A stretch of 64,000 bases of DNA, taken from positions 36,212,501 to 36,276,500 of the forward strand of contig BRKX01000004.1 of the NCBI GenBank assembly GCA_026008535.1, in the 5' to 3' direction. The DNA is from Perilla frutescens (lineage: Eukaryota > Streptophyta > Magnoliopsida > Lamiales > Lamiaceae). Both the position numbers and the translations under genes were made by a program. The notes beneath the pieces are model-generated. The model worked only from the letters and a program-made list of their open reading frames with translations. It was not told where the DNA came from and searched no databases. Below, in pieces: positions 35,604 through 48,354 of this stretch. The stretch's first letter is position 1; every line of letters begins with the position of its first letter.

Positions 35604-36262
35604 TTAATCCATTTTTCTTTTTAAATATTTATTTGTACCCAAATATAATAAAAGATCATGAACTGAAAATATATATATAATACATATAGATAAATATTCA
35701 AATTGTAACATACTAATAGTATTAGTACAACTATGTGCCTGACCCATCATTCTGCCTTCTTGGCCTGCTTCTCTAGCACGTGCTGCATAGTCGCATGTTC
35801 CACCACCTCTAGTCATCTGTCATACACAAATATATAGCATTAATGAACCATCAACACATCAGAAATTCCATCTGTCATACACAAATATATATATAAAGAG
35901 ATGTGCATATTGCATAAGGTGATAACACATTACCTAGGAACTCTCATCACCCTCCTTTGCCACTTCCACTGCCCCAGGCACTCATTGCAAGTTTACCCCA
36001 TGAATCAGTCGGTCCTTCCTCCTTCATCGATGCACTAGCTTATGCTCCATCAATCACTTCTGATTTGTTCCAGCTTCTAGATGAATTACTATTTACTGGG
36101 GGAGCTCTCTGATTCGAGTCTGAATTAGTATTCCAGCCGCTTGTTTCCTTGCTAGCAGATGGGTTTCCCCATCCAACTGAAACTTCCCTTCATCCTACCT
36201 TCTTGGCCTGCTTCTCCAGCACCTACTGCACAGTCGCCTGTTCCACCACCTCTACTCATCTG
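35604..36262 (-). pseudogene. Remnant of second CACTA gene (TNP1/Ptta type) in CACTA-1
   Basis: At 36262 a frame begins MSRGGGTG after an AG acceptor, matching in place and sequence the start of the second gene of CACTA-2 (MIRSGGSHE at 47755). It soon hits stops. A segment of about 90 bp around this start is repeated at 35736-35830 (MTRGGGTCDYAARAREAG). The remainder of the gene is missing. Confidence 0.55.
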
Positions 36263-36420
36263 ACAAAAACAACTCATAAACACAAAGTCATGAAGACAAA
36301 GACAAAATACTAAAAGCAAAAAACATAAAATTAAAAAAAGACAAAGTCATGAAGACATTCAAGACGATCAATTATTCAATACTAAAAATAATTATTTTAT
36401 ACAGCAAACAATGATCTCTA

Positions 36421-39400
36421 TCAAATATCATCATCTAGCTCTTCATCACCAAGTTCTTCATCAGATAAATTGATCTCTTCATCATCCGACGCAGATTCAT
36501 CAAGATTGGTTTCTTCAATATCTACCAAACCGCCTTTTAGGTGAATGGGTAATGGATCATCATCAACATCTATAACGGGAGCTTGTAACTCCAAATGTTC
36601 ATCATCTTGAAATGGTGGAGATATACTTAATGGTGGTGCATTGGAGGGAACATCTACGTTCGATCTGGCATTTATCTTACAAACTGCCAACCAATCACTC
36701 TTCGACCGATTCAAACTAGGGTATGAGCAATAGAACACTTGGGTTACCTGTATAGCCAGCACAAATACATCATCTACTGCATGTCTACGTCCTTGGTGAA
36801 TGGATATCATTTTATAAGCAGGATGGACCATTGTCCCCCGTGTTGACGTATCGAACCATTCACACTTGAATAATGTCATCTTCTTAATTAGAAGACCAGG
36901 ATATTCAGCCCCCACAACCTCCAACAATCTCCCGTAGTAATCACTCTCGTCAGTTGTGTAATTAGTGCCTTTAACACACACTCCACAATTGATTGTGGCT
37001 CTTCGGGACCCATGTGACACCGTGTGAAACTTATACATGTTCACGAAGTAGCCATCACAAGTACTAATCCTACATGATGGACCAACCGAGAGATCTACCA
37101 ATAAGTGAGAAACATTGTTTGAACGGCCGTGAGCCTATTAAAACATGAAAAGTAGGATAAATTGATATTTCATTTCAAGTCTAAAAGATTATAGAAAATA
37201 GGCAAACTTACAAAATTAGCAAACCAATCGGGAAATGCTTGATCTATTTCCTTATCGATGTCAGATGTAGAGATATCCGAATTATGAGCCATCAATTCTG
37301 AAATAAACAGCCTTCAACAAGAGAAAATAGATGAATATTAGAATTAATTATATAGTACACGAAAGAACTTTATGGAGATTGAGTCATTATAACTTATGGA
37401 ATATATTGATCAGTCATTTCTTGACAGTTAAGCAATACGTAGATTCATATAGCCTTATATTCATCATCTGTCAACCATATTCTTGACACTTTGCCAAAAA
37501 CGCGGCCTGGAAGTGTGAAGATTGACCAATTATCTTCAGAATAATTGACATTATCACCTCCACCATCATAATTTGGAGGCACACTCTTGTGCCTCATCAT
37601 AACATGATCTTCAAAATAGTACGAGCAGAATGATGATGCTTTTTCAACTAAATAAGCATTGGAGATTGATCCTTCAACTCTTGCTTTATTTCTCATGTTG
37701 TTCTTTAACTTCATCAAGTATCGTTCAAATGGATACATCCATTGATACTGTACTGGTCCAGCAATTCGAGCTTCGTCAGTCAAATGGACTGGCAAATGCT
37801 CCATCGAGTCGAAAAAACTTGGAGGAAATATGCGTTCAAGCTTACATAATATGAAGGGAATGTTCTCGTGCAAGCGACACATATCATCCATCTTAATATT
37901 TCTGGAGCACAAATCTTTGAAAAATAGGCTCAATTCTGTGATGGCCTTCCAAACATTAGGCGGTAGAAGTTCTTAAAAAGTAATAGGTAGAATTCAGTGT
38001 ATGAAGACGTGACAATCATGACTCTTCATCCCAAACATCTTCAGTTTATTCATATCCATACATCTGCTCATGTTCGATACACAGCCATCCGGAAATTTTA
38101 GTTCTTTCACCCATTTAAACAGAATATTTATCTCCTTCTTGTCCAGAATATAACTCATTTTTGGGTACTTTTCTATGCGCTGATCAAGCTTCAGAGCAGA
38201 TCTGTTACAATACAAGTTCAATTCTTGTCTGCACTTTGAAGCATCTTTTGTTTTGCCCTTTTCATTAAGCACGGTATTGAAGATATTGTCAAATACATTC
38301 TTTTCTATGTGCATGCCATCTAACTTGTGACGAATCAACAATGAACTTCAGTATGGCAAATCCCAGAATATGTTTTTTTTCTTCCAGACACACCCTGTAG
38401 ATTTACATATTGCAACATTGACATTTGACTCAGTTACCTTCTTCAACCCCGGTCTATCTATTTCCCTCAATATTTCAACTCCAGACTTCCCTTGTGGAGG
38501 CTCTCTCCAACACATCTTGTTCTTCATGAATGCGATTTTATTTTTGCGGAATTGGTGATCACCAGGCAAGAACTTTCGATGGTTGTCAAACCATGAGTGT
38601 GTACCAGAACAAGCAAGTGTAAAGGCATCTGTCTCATCCATACAGTGTGGACAAGCCAACCTTCTTGCTGTACTCCAACCAGATAACATTGAATAAGCAG
38701 GGAAATCACTAATAGTCCACAGCAAAGCTATGCGCATCTGGAAGTTCTGCTTCAATGAGATATCATATGTTGGCACTCCCTCATCCCACAGTTGTATCAG
38801 TTCATCGATTAGTAGCTGTAAGAACACATCAATCTTCTCCTTCGGATTCCTTGGCCTAGGAACAAGAATTGTAAGAAACATGTGTTGTTCATTCATACAC
38901 AACCAAGGTGGCAAATATATGGTGTGACTATCACATGCCAAGAGGAATATTATTTGCCTATTTATCCAAATGGCTGGAAACCATCCGTGGAAAGACTCAA
39001 TCTAACATTCCGACTTTCAGCTGCAAAGCTAGGAAATGTCATGTCTAGGTGCTTCTATGAAGGTGAGTCGGCTTGATGACGCATAACCCCGTCATCAAGT
39101 GATGTCGCATGCTAACACATCTCTTCAGCGGTAGCCTTTGATGTGTATAATCTCTTCAGTCTTGGAGTAAGAGGAAAGTAGTACATCCTTTTCTGGGCTA
39201 CTTTCTTCACACCCCTGTTCTAGTTAGAACGTCTTACAGTGTGGTAACGTTCTTTATTACAGTGTTTGCATCTCATCAAGTCAATGTTATCCTTCTAATA
39301 CAGCATGTAATTGTCTGCACAATAATCGATCTTCTCCACCGTCAATCCCATACCACGCAGAAGTTTCTTCGTACTGTAGAAGTTACTGGTGACCATATTA

Positions 39401-39961
39401 TTTTTCGGCACAACCTCTTTGAAAAGACTTGTAAATTGGTCAAAACACCTCTCTGAGAAGTAATGCTTAGACTTCTAGGCCATCAAACGGGCCATGAGAG
39501 ACAATTGTGTAGGACTCTTACAGCCCGGCCATAGTTCGTTGTACACAGCAGCCAACATATCATAAAAGCATTGAGCTTTAGGATTGGGAGCTTCTTCAAC
39601 ACCACTCATCTCATCCAAAACAAAATCTGGCCCAGCAACATCCATCACCATCGTGTGATACATATTCGGTTCATACGTGTTAACTAAAGATTCAGACAAA
39701 CTCATCTCTCCATGAAAGGTCCATGTGTAATAATTTGGCACAAAACCGTTCTGACAAATGTGCATTCGGACCTCAAATGGATTTCTATAAAGGCCGATTC
39801 TTGCACTTTGCACATGGACACTTCATATTTTCCCCATCTAAAAACGCTGGATGGCTAGTGGCAAAGTATATAAAACTTTCGATCTTTTGTGCAAATTCTA
39901 ACAAATCAGATTCGTTGCGACTCCGTTGATACGTCCAAGCTCGACTATGTACTCGATTCAT
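36421..39961 (-). pseudogene. TNP2-type transposase of CACTA-1 (fragmented)
   Basis: Read from 39961: MNRVHSRAWTYQRS begins the transposase-associated N-terminal domain with CPCAKCKN (about 39815), then a stop. Pieces follow at 39813-39475, 38941-38348 (the transposase core, with ISDFPAYSMLSGW and a CPHCMDETDAF zinc motif), 38341-37994, 37933-37445 (the conserved domain after the core, MYPFERYLMKLKN and KARVEGSI) and 37101-36421 (final domain with MYKFHT and YYGRLLEV, acidic tail LGDEELDDDI). A spliced intron fits about 37210-37136 (donor GTAAGT). Stops and frameshifts separate the other pieces. This protein family cuts and joins CACTA ends; this copy cannot be made intact. Confidence 0.9.
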
Positions 39962-41160
39962 ACTTGTCTAAATTATATAATTAATTAGGAAAAAAATTCG
40001 ATAGCATAACGGCATGAAACCTATATTTTGACCAAGTCATCGATGTAACTTAACTAGGTTCTGGAATTAACTAGCAAAAACCAAACACCAAACCCCAGAG
40101 GAATCCAGGGGACCTCGTCCCACTTTCTAACTACGTACAATTAATATAGAGGGATCCAAGGGCCCTCGTCCCATTTAACTAACATGCTTTCATAAATTTA
40201 AGTTAACATACTTTAATAAATTCAAATTAACATGCTTTAATAATTTCAATTAACTTGCTTTCAAAAAATCAACTAACATTCTTTCATAAATCCCAAAGTA
40301 ACATACTTAAATAAATTCAAGAAAAATGCTATAATTAATTCAACTAACATGCTTTCAAAAAAAATGTGCAAATGGTATTTTTCCTTCATTTTTAGGATAT
40401 AATTGTGGAAAGTTTTGGAATTTTTCATAGAAATTTGCATTCTCTTTGAACACATTTATTTTCATTAATCATGATAAGTATGAAATCTTTTTATCATTTA
40501 TTTTACCTTAAGTTCATTTTTTTTATAGAAAATTAAAGAAGAGTGAACGTGGTCCACCCTTGCTCATTTATGTGTTTTTTTTTTTGCTTTCTAAATTAAT
40601 AATACAAATGTTATTAATGGTATACATTATGGATTAATAATTTTTATTCATTAATATTCACCGTGTGCCTTTAATAGACGGTCTTCTTTGTTGATTGTTA
40701 CAAACTCACTTCATTGATTGCTCTAAACCAACTAATTTGCATAATAATCAGATTTAACAAGGGCGTTTTTTATTCAATAATTTCACACAAATAATATCAT
40801 AATTATCAATTAACACATCATTTAACAAGGGCCTTTTTTGTCTCAAACATCAAATAACCAAATTGTTAACATAATTCACACATAAACACATCAACATTAT
40901 CAACTAACACATCATTAACATGATTGACATATAAACACATCAACATAATCAATGAATTAAAACATAAATTAAAAAAATTAAAATAGAAAGCTTACATCTC
41001 TGCAGGCGATGGGTGAGCTGCGGCGGCAGGTAGCGGGCATGTCTGAGGTGATGGCACACGGTGAGCAGTGGCGACTTTCGATCGGCGCGGGGCAGAGAGA
41101 GGGAGAGAGATAGAGCGGGGGGGACGACGGCGGGGAGGCGGCGATAGGGTTTAACTTCAA
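39962..41160 (-). other. 5' region of CACTA-1: GC-rich first exon and AT-rich intron
   Basis: 41160-40996 is rich in CCG/CTC and ends GCAGAGAT followed by GTAAGC; the next kilobase is AT-rich with a repeated (A)ACATGCTTT(A/C)ATAAATT unit at 40180-40350. CACTA-2 has the same layout at 45643-47754. The exon is probably mostly untranslated. Confidence 0.6.
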
Positions 41161-41194
41161 TTTAGGGAAAGAGGATGTCCCGCCTGTATATTAC

Positions 41195-41510
41195 TAGACG
41201 GGGCGACGGACATGGTGACGGACTGTTCCATCGTTTGTTCTTTTTTTAAAAAAAATTAAAATTAAAATAAGGCGATGAAATTATTTTGTCATCGTATTCT
41301 TTTTGGAAAAAATAAATAAAAAAATAAAATAAGGCAACGGAATGATTCTGTCGCCTTATTTTTGTATCATTAAAAATAATTAAAAATAAAATAAAAAATA
41401 AAAGGCTTCCGTCGCCCATATTGGCGATGGATGATCCGTCACCTAGTCCGTTGGCAATTGTGGCCGTCGCCATTCCATCACCCATTTTGACGGAATGTAT
41501 TACGTTGCCA
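41195..41510. repeat. Subterminal repeats of CACTA-1, right end
   Basis: GGCGACGGA, GGCAACGGAATGATTC and TTCCGTCGCC words in both orientations, interspersed with A/T runs. Counterpart of 35221-35545. Confidence 0.88.
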
Positions 41511-41543
41511 TTTTCATCTCTAAAACTGTGTTTTCTTGTAATG

Positions 41544-41840
41544 TAATCAACTAGTCAAGATAAACTAATTATCAGATTATTCTATGGTGTACTGATGGTG
41601 GGTTTAGAACCATCTAAGCCGTGAGCTTTTAATACCATGCAAGGAAATCAATGTTATAATCTTTTTTATGTGTGCATACTCACACACTATATGATCTACT
41701 ATGCAAGTACATGGAACTAGAAAATATATAATAAATAAATGCACATAGTGACTATAATAATTTATTCAATCTATATCATCAAAATGTTGTAACATAGTGT
41801 GTATACAAAAAGACAGGTCTTCCAGTATACAAAATTAACA
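41544..41840 (-). repeat. 5' LTR of copia-1C, second part
   Basis: Continues the LTR cut at 35207 and ends AAAATTAACA at 41840. Beyond this point the sequence no longer matches copia-1, giving the right border of copia-1C. Confidence 0.88.
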
Positions 41841-42384
41841 AAGCTAAAGAAAATTTTAGGTTTGAAGGTTTCCGCTGACTTGTCTCCTTTGCAAGAGAGC
41901 ACATTCGAGCTCAACTTCAGAAAATCACAAGCTCGAAGAAGGCTTTAGGCCAAGCATCAGCATCTTCTGCTCTAATAATCTCTGTATAGTAAAATATTAT
42001 TTCTGATCTGGAGGATTTTGTTACCTTCCATGCTCAAAAAGTTCTAGAGCGTGCTGCTGAAAGGAAGAAAGTTCAAGAACTTCTTCATGAACTTCTTCAA
42101 TCTAAAGAATTCTCAAGGCCTTTTGATACTGAAGTTCAACCTTTACAGACCTTGTCTGAAACAACAGTCAAGAAAAGTGAAGACATCTAGAAAGAAAATG
42201 GCATACAACAGCTAAAGAAGAGTATGAGGAAAAAGAAGAAGAAGCAGAAGCAGCAGCTGATGAGAAAGAAGAAGAGACTGGAGTTGAAGGAGAAGATGAG
42301 GTTAAAGAAGAAAAAGAAGCTAAAGGAGAAGAATTTGAGTCTACACGTGAAGATGAACAATCTGATGCAGACAAATCTGAATGA
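41841..42384 (+). pseudogene. Acidic coiled-coil ORF remnant at the 3' end of copia-D
   Basis: Around 42000-42190 one frame gives LEDFVTFHAQKVLERAAERKK and related helical sequence. From about 42209 a neighbouring frame gives a Glu/Lys-rich tail (EEYEEKEEEAEAAADEKEEE...) ending at TGA 42382. Probably the end of a gag-distal or env-position protein. Stops and a frameshift show that it is dead. Confidence 0.5.
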
Positions 42385-42857
42385 GGACCGCTCGGCATGA
42401 TGCTCTTTTACCTTAAATCTGTAGGCAAATAGGGGGGGTATTTATTTTCAAAAATTTCTCTCAATATTTGATATCATTTTTTTGCTCTAATGTTCTGTAA
42501 GGCTCTTTACTTTGAGACTTAGTTTTTTTTTTGTGAATCTCTATACCTTTAGCTTTTTTTAAATAATGTAATATATAACTGCCCTATTCTATATCATTTC
42601 ATTACATCATTTTGCACTCCTTTATCCAGTTCCTTATGTCTTTATTACTCTAATATCATGTTAATAAATCTTAAGTGCTCTGAGAAAAATGAAAAAAGAA
42701 AAAGCATAAAAGAAACAAAAAGAAAATAAAGATAAATAGAGCTAAAGTTGTTAATAATGTTCATGAAGATCTGGGTGAATGTTTCTGCTGATGAAGGAGT
42801 TTTACTTGGAAAAATGAAGGAGCTGATTTGCCAACAAATAAAGACAATGGGGGAGAT
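42385..42857 (+). other. Non-coding tail and polypurine tract of copia-D
   Basis: Begins with a GGGGGGG run at 42432-42438 followed by T-rich DNA, and ends AATGGGGGAGAT immediately before the LTR. The second purine tract is the likely plus-strand primer. No gene. Confidence 0.7.
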
Positions 42858-44479
42858 TGTTAGTGATATGCTTTGCATTATACTTTTTATCAAGTGCTAT
42901 ACTTTGCACTTGCAGTAGTGAATGATTCTCATTAATTTTTATGGTATCGAATCATCACTAAGTATTTGGTTATTTCAAGTACATTTGTTGTTCTGGATAA
43001 ACGTTCATAAGGATGTACATGAACATGATCTGGACCTCGATGAAGAAAGCTCAAGCAAGAAAGATTGGATTGAGGTGAAGATGAAAACGGTTGTGCATCA
43101 AGACATAACTGAGTACTGCCAGCAAGCTTGAGTGATAACCAAAAGTGAATTTGTGAACATATAAGACATTCTGCTATGCTACCTAATGAGAAAGTTCAAG
43201 ATCAACAATGATCATTGCAATATTCGTGAACGTTTGCACAAACATTATTTATCTAGATTGTTCTTCCAAGATCGTTGAAGTTGTTCAAAGTTGTCAACCA
43301 AGAAGATATTCAAAATCATTCTAGAAGATGCCTTATTCCGCTTAGAGATCACATGATTGAAGTCAAGGCAGAATTCTAAAGACGGAAGAGTTCTAACATG
43401 GCAAGTCCTAGTAGGGGTGAGCATTCGGTCTATTTTGGTCCAAATATCTTAAAACCAAATAGACTGAATTGAGAAATATTTAGGACCAAACCAAACCAAA
43501 TTAAGGGGAAGACCAATCCGGACCGAATTGAATTTATTCGGTTCGGTCCGGTTCGGCCCGATCTAATTTTTTTATTTTGAATTGATTGACTAACTATGGA
43601 AATAATAGCCTAAATAATAAACAAATGTCACAAATCTATAACTAACATTATAAATAATCATTTATAACTAATATAAAAAACTAAATCAACAAATAACAAT
43701 ACAAACATCCGAAGTATCCAACAAATAATAATTAAAAAAATTAATAATAAATATAAAAGCTCAGTTCGTTTGGTCCGTTGTCTGTAAGACCGGACCAAAC
43801 CAAGGACCGAATTTTTATTAAAAAAGAACTGAATCGGACTGAAAAATTGAAAGAACCAGACCAAATGGACTGAAATTTGTTTAGTTTGGTTCGATTTTCA
43901 GTTTTTTTGATTTTCTGCTTACCCCTAAGTCCTAGGTTTTAGTTTCGTTAAGGAAAGTTTCTCATCAGAATCCGAATAGGATTAGGACTTTTGTTTCTTT
44001 GTAAGAGCTATGCATCAATCTATAAATAGCCTGGGATCAGAACCTATTAAAAATACAACAAAACACTAAAAAAAACTGAATAGATATATTCTGCACAAGA
44101 GCTCTAAATTGTTTAAAGAGCCATATTTGTTTCTTTTGTCATTGTTAGGCTAGAGATTAGTGTTCTAGTCTTGGCAGAGATTTCCTGTGAGAACTAGATA
44201 GGTAGAAATCTAGGATGTGTGAGGATCTCATAGTTCACGCCGGTGAAAGAGGGTGTATGGGTAGAACGAGTATTGAGTGATGGGATGTCAGCTGCATGTA
44301 AGATCCCTAGTAAATGATACATTGGAGAAGTGGATTGTTTCTCACGGACCAAACAAGTCCCTCTGACGTAGATCAATTGATTGAACAGGGTTACCAAACT
44401 CTTTGTGTACTTTACTTTTTGCTATTTACATTAAGTTCATTATAACGTTCATGCACATTATAGTGAACTTTATCTAACA
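42858..44479 (+). repeat. 3' LTR of copia-D
   Basis: TGTTAGTGATATGC to TATCTAACA. TATA box TATAAATAGC at 44021. Contains the MITE at 43412-43927, so the original LTR was about 1.1 kb. Confidence 0.85.
43412..43927. mobile_element. hAT-type MITE in the copia-D LTR
   Basis: 516 bp with terminal inverted repeats TAGGGGTGAGCA and TAGGGGTAAGCA and a perfect 8-bp TSD AGTCCTAG (43404-43411 and 43928-43935). Interior has GGTTCGGTCC-type words near one end and GGACCAAACC-type words near the other, giving partial fold-back character. No coding frame. TSD length points to the hAT superfamily. Confidence 0.88.
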
Positions 44480-45294
44480 ACATTCAAGTACATTGTTACA
44501 AATATTTGCAGAATAGATACCTCACATCATGTGTAGTTTCAATTCTAATTAAAAATTAATAAGCTCGATAGATTGGGTAGTGGCATTTCTATATATGATG
44601 GGTTACTACTTATAGAAGGAAACTGTGTCTCGGTGCGCCGAGTTGATGATGTTCCCTGAAGAGCTTAAAAATGATTATCATGTTAAATATTGCAAGTGGG
44701 CTTTTTAAATCCGATATGATAATAAAAGTTGACTGGGAGTACTCATGGATAATCAATTAATTAAATTGAGTTGTTAGTATACTCGATTTAATTAATGGAC
44801 GTTCAATATCTTAAAATATGGGGAATTAAATAAGTCGAAGGAGTCATGTCCGTAATTATGGAATTGAGGCAGTAGTGCAATATTAATTCTTTAGTGGACT
44901 GAATTAATATTAATAGGCTTAAGTTATGTTTGGGCTTGATATGTAGAACTTAAGGCCTGTTAAGACCCAACATTAATTCTCCTTCTACATTCATGTTGTA
45001 GCCCTATATATACATTATGAAGGGAGATGAAAAACCATAGCACACCATTAATCAATATTTTCGAAAATCAAAGCCTCCAAAGTAAGTATTATTTTTTATC
45101 ATATTGAGGTTCGGGTTCTTTATCTCCAAGCTTCTATAAGGTATAGAAGATTGTTGTCCACACAACGTCTAGATCGAGGTTAAGACATACAACAGATGAT
45201 CATGGAGAGGATAACATGAAGAATGGAGGAGCTGCAGATTTTATATCCACATCTTCTCAACGGTGTCTCTCCCACTACAAGAAAACATCATTAC

Positions 45295-45625
45295 AGCGAC
45301 GGAAATGGCAACGGAATGAAATCTGTCAATACAGGTGACGGAAAGGCGATGGAAATATCCGTCTCCATAGGTGGCAACGGACTTAGCGACGGAACCACCG
45401 TCGCCACATAAGGCAACAGACTTATTTCGTCGCCTTCTGTTTTTTTTTTTAATTTTAATTCTAAGAAAATAAGGCAACAGAAATATTCCGTCACCTTATT
45501 TTAATTCTTAATATTTTTTCCTAAATAATAAGGAGACAGACACATTCTGCCGCCTTATTTTTTTTTAATTTATTTTAAAATTATTTATCGAGCGACAGAA
45601 TGGTCCGTCGTTAATTTCGTCGTCC
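45295..45625. repeat. Subterminal repeats of CACTA-2, left end
   Basis: GCGACGGAAATGGC, GTGACGGAAAGGCG, TTCCGTCACC, TCCGTCG and related words in both orientations. The other end has the same at 58588-58900. Confidence 0.88.
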
Positions 45626-47754
45626 CGTCTGTAAATAAGCGGGCACCCAAACATTTCTTCCCCAATTTCCCTAAATTCAAATCAATACCCTAATCTCGTC
45701 GTCCCCCTCCCCCGCACGACTCCCTGTCCCTCTCCCTCTCCCTTTCCCACGCCAGACCGCCCTTCCGCCGCCGCCCGACGACCCCGCCTGCTGCTGATGC
45801 CGACGAGCCCGTTGCCTCCGCCACCGCCGACCCGGTAAGTCGTAGATAGGTTTTCTGTTTTTTTTTTAATTTTAATTAATTTGATTTTTTGTGATACATG
45901 TTCAATTTGATTGTTTATGTGCTGTTGTTTGATTTTTTTTTTTATATGTGTTTTTTTTTTGTTTAATTTGATTGTTTGTTATATATTAAAAAATTTGATT
46001 GTGTATTAGAGTATTAGGTTCTATATTCTAAGATTTAATTTGGTTCTGTATTAGAGTATTTGAAATTAAGGACATGTTTATAGAGAAGGGACTCATGTGG
46101 CTGACATGTTAGCTTCCCCTATCGTTCCCTCTGGTTTTTGGACGTTTGTCATTCCTTGTATTTCTGTTGCTGTTTCACAGGATTATTATTCTCCTGGTTA
46201 TTTTAGATTTTCTTAGAGGAGTACTCTTTTTCCCATATGGTTTTTCCTACTCTGAATTTTTCATTTGGATTTTAATGAGGCTCTGGTCCTCTGAGTTATC
46301 GACATGTGATATCTGGGACTTTTAGGTTTGTCACTATGTTTTCTTTTATTTATACATTTCATTCGAGAGTATTTGAAATTAAGGAAGATACTGCTCCTTT
46401 TTTTTGTTCTATATTCTAAGATTTATTACCTTGTGAAGAGAATAAGAATATTAAAGAATTAAATAAACTTTATGAACAGAATTAAAGAAATAATTCAAAC
46501 TAGAAAAGAAAAGGTACAGTTAGCTGTGTGGTTTGCTTTCTTTTATCTTAATTTTGGCTTTTGATTAATCCTATCACCCAATCTATCAGGTGATATATAA
46601 AATCTCAACAAATAATTAAAGATCATGTAAAAATTTAATTTAATATGAAAAAAATAAAAGAAGAAGAAGAAGAGGAGGAGGAGGAGGAGGTGCAAAAGCT
46701 GCCACAAATTAGAACCCTTTTATTCTTAAATTAAAAATGGTGGAAGTGAGTTCGCATTTTCTGAGTTACCATGCAAAAAGGAAAAGGAACGGTATTCTCA
46801 ATGTTTATTCCATGATATCATTATTAATTACTCTAATGGGCTTGGAACAAAAAAAGAAAAGAAAATGGGCTTCTAATATCCACACAAGTGCGCATTATAA
46901 CTAATTAAACCATCTCATTTAACAAACCAAATTCAATAAAGTAAATTAACTACATAAAATAACATTAAATATTTTTCTATCATCAAAATTGATTATTAAT
47001 TATCCTGATACTAGTGGTGATCATAAAATCACCACACACAACTCAATTCAATCATCTTTCCAATAACAAAATATTATTACAACTAAACTTTTACATGTTA
47101 ATTTGAATTTATGAAAGCATGTTAGTTGAATTTATTGAAGTATGTTAGTTGAATTTTTATTGAAGCATGTTTGAAGAAATGAAAGCATGTTAGTTGAATT
47201 TATTGAAGCATGTTAGTTGAATTTTTATTGAAGCATGTTAATTTGCAGAAATGAAAGCATGTTAGTAGAATTTAAGAAAGCATGTTAGTTCAATTTATTA
47301 AAGCATGTTAGTTAAATGGGACGAGGGCTCCTGGATTCTTCTATATTAATTATACGTAGTTAGATTGGGACGAGGGCCCCTGGATCTGTCTATTTTAATT
47401 GTACGTAGCTATATTGGGACAAGGGTCCTTGGATCCCTCTGATATTTGGTTTTTGCTAGTTAATGAACCTAGTTAAGTTACGTCGATGACTTGATCAAAA
47501 TATAGGTTTCACATCGTTATGCTGCCGAATTTTTTTTCTTGATGACTTGATCAGTTTATCTGATGAAGAACCTAGTGATGAAAAGCTAGATGATGATATT
47601 TGATAGTGTTAATTATGTTTGATGTCCAAAATAATTAATTGTTTAGTATTGAAAAATTGATCGTCTTGAATGTCTTCATGACTTTGTCATTTTGAATTTT
47701 ATGTTTTTGTTTAAGATCATGTGTATGTATATCTTTATGACTTGTTTTTATCAG
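45626..47754 (+). other. 5' exon and long intron of the CACTA-2 gene
   Basis: TAAATAAGCGGG at about 45631 may be a TATA-type promoter. A CCG/CTC-rich exon runs to CCG|GTAAGT at 45834/45835. The 1.9-kb intron is T-rich, has GAAGCATGTTAGTTGAAT repeats (47105-47310) and two or three GGGACGAGGGC(C/T)CCTGGAT units (47318-47440), and ends TTATCAG at 47754. TNP2 would once have lain within this interval. Confidence 0.6.
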
Positions 47755-48354
47755 ATGATTAGAAGTGGTGGATCTCACGAGCCTAGGTCCCGAGCGATGT
47801 CATCTATGGGATCCGATGACGGTATCATTGATGATAACGTCGGTCAGGATGGGATCGATGCTACGGGAGAGGAGTCCCGTATAGTTGACTCGAGACTGCA
47901 AATTGGGCTCAAGATCGTGGGCAGGGAGAGGTACGTTGAGATGGTGGTGCCCTCGTTGCTTAGATGATGAGGTGCTTTCGCTCTTCTGGAAGAAGTCATA
48001 GGATCGGTACAAGGACACGGTGTACCATATGAAGAAGGATGACTATCTTGCGGGCAAGAAGCCCGTTTTGTGCGACTTAAGGACTGGCTTCAATGGGTAG
48101 CGTACTGGTAAGCGGAGGAGACTCAGGAGAAGGCTCGCCTGGCCAAGAGGAACCACCTAACCGAGCCCGATGGCCCAAGATCCTCCAACCATATTCACCA
48201 CAGAGGCGCCAGATGTGTCGTGGATCATATGCACGATCTGGTACGAGTTATAATAATTATTCAAGTTTATAGCATTATAACTTAACACTTTCTAATGGAT
48301 TTCATTTTGTTTTGTTTAATCAGGCTAGAGAACAGCATCTGTCCGAGTGGGAGG

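Larger units (their letters stand above)
35208..41543 (-). mobile_element. CACTA-1: CACTA transposon with TNP2 remnant
   Basis: 6336 bp. Ends CAGTACAAGAAAATCACAG and, in inverted orientation, CATTACAAGAAAACACAG; each has lost the canonical third base of CAC. Flanked by the 3-bp TSD TAA (35205-35207 and 41544-41546), and the copia-1C LTR reads continuously across it. Both ends carry arrays of GGCGACGGAA words. Genes read on the minus strand: a GC-rich first exon (41160-40996, donor GTAAGC), a long AT-rich intron, the TNP2 remains and a fragment of a second gene. Confidence 0.93.
14789..41840 (-). mobile_element. copia-1C: relic copia-1 element split by three insertions
   Basis: Visible pieces are leader 14789-15424, leader 33869-34085, a mutated primer site 34086-34097, and LTR 34100-35207 plus 41544-41840. 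They join cleanly once the SIRE-like element (TSD AATAT) and CACTA-1 (TSD TAA) are removed. Orientation is minus, like copia-1A and copia-1B. The gag-pol part and the other LTR would lie left of the Athila-like element, outside the window. More diverged than the other two copies, as expected for the host of later insertions. Confidence 0.88.
41841..44479 (+). mobile_element. copia-D: 3' end of another copia element
   Basis: Interior remnant (41841-42857), purine tract GGGGGAGAT and a 1622-bp LTR (42858-44479). Truncated on the left by copia-1C. The acidic coding remnant, purine tract and TGTTAGTG...CTAACA ends fit a SIRE-type copia element, but pol is not visible. Confidence 0.75.

Noticed and set aside
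42168..42398. Ser-rich protein on the minus strand
   Set aside because: Antisense shadow of the Glu/Lys-rich coding remnant of copia-D.
45658..45834. Independent host gene in the CCG-rich segment
   Set aside because: Located just inside CACTA subterminal repeats with a matching exon in CACTA-1, so it belongs to the transposon.
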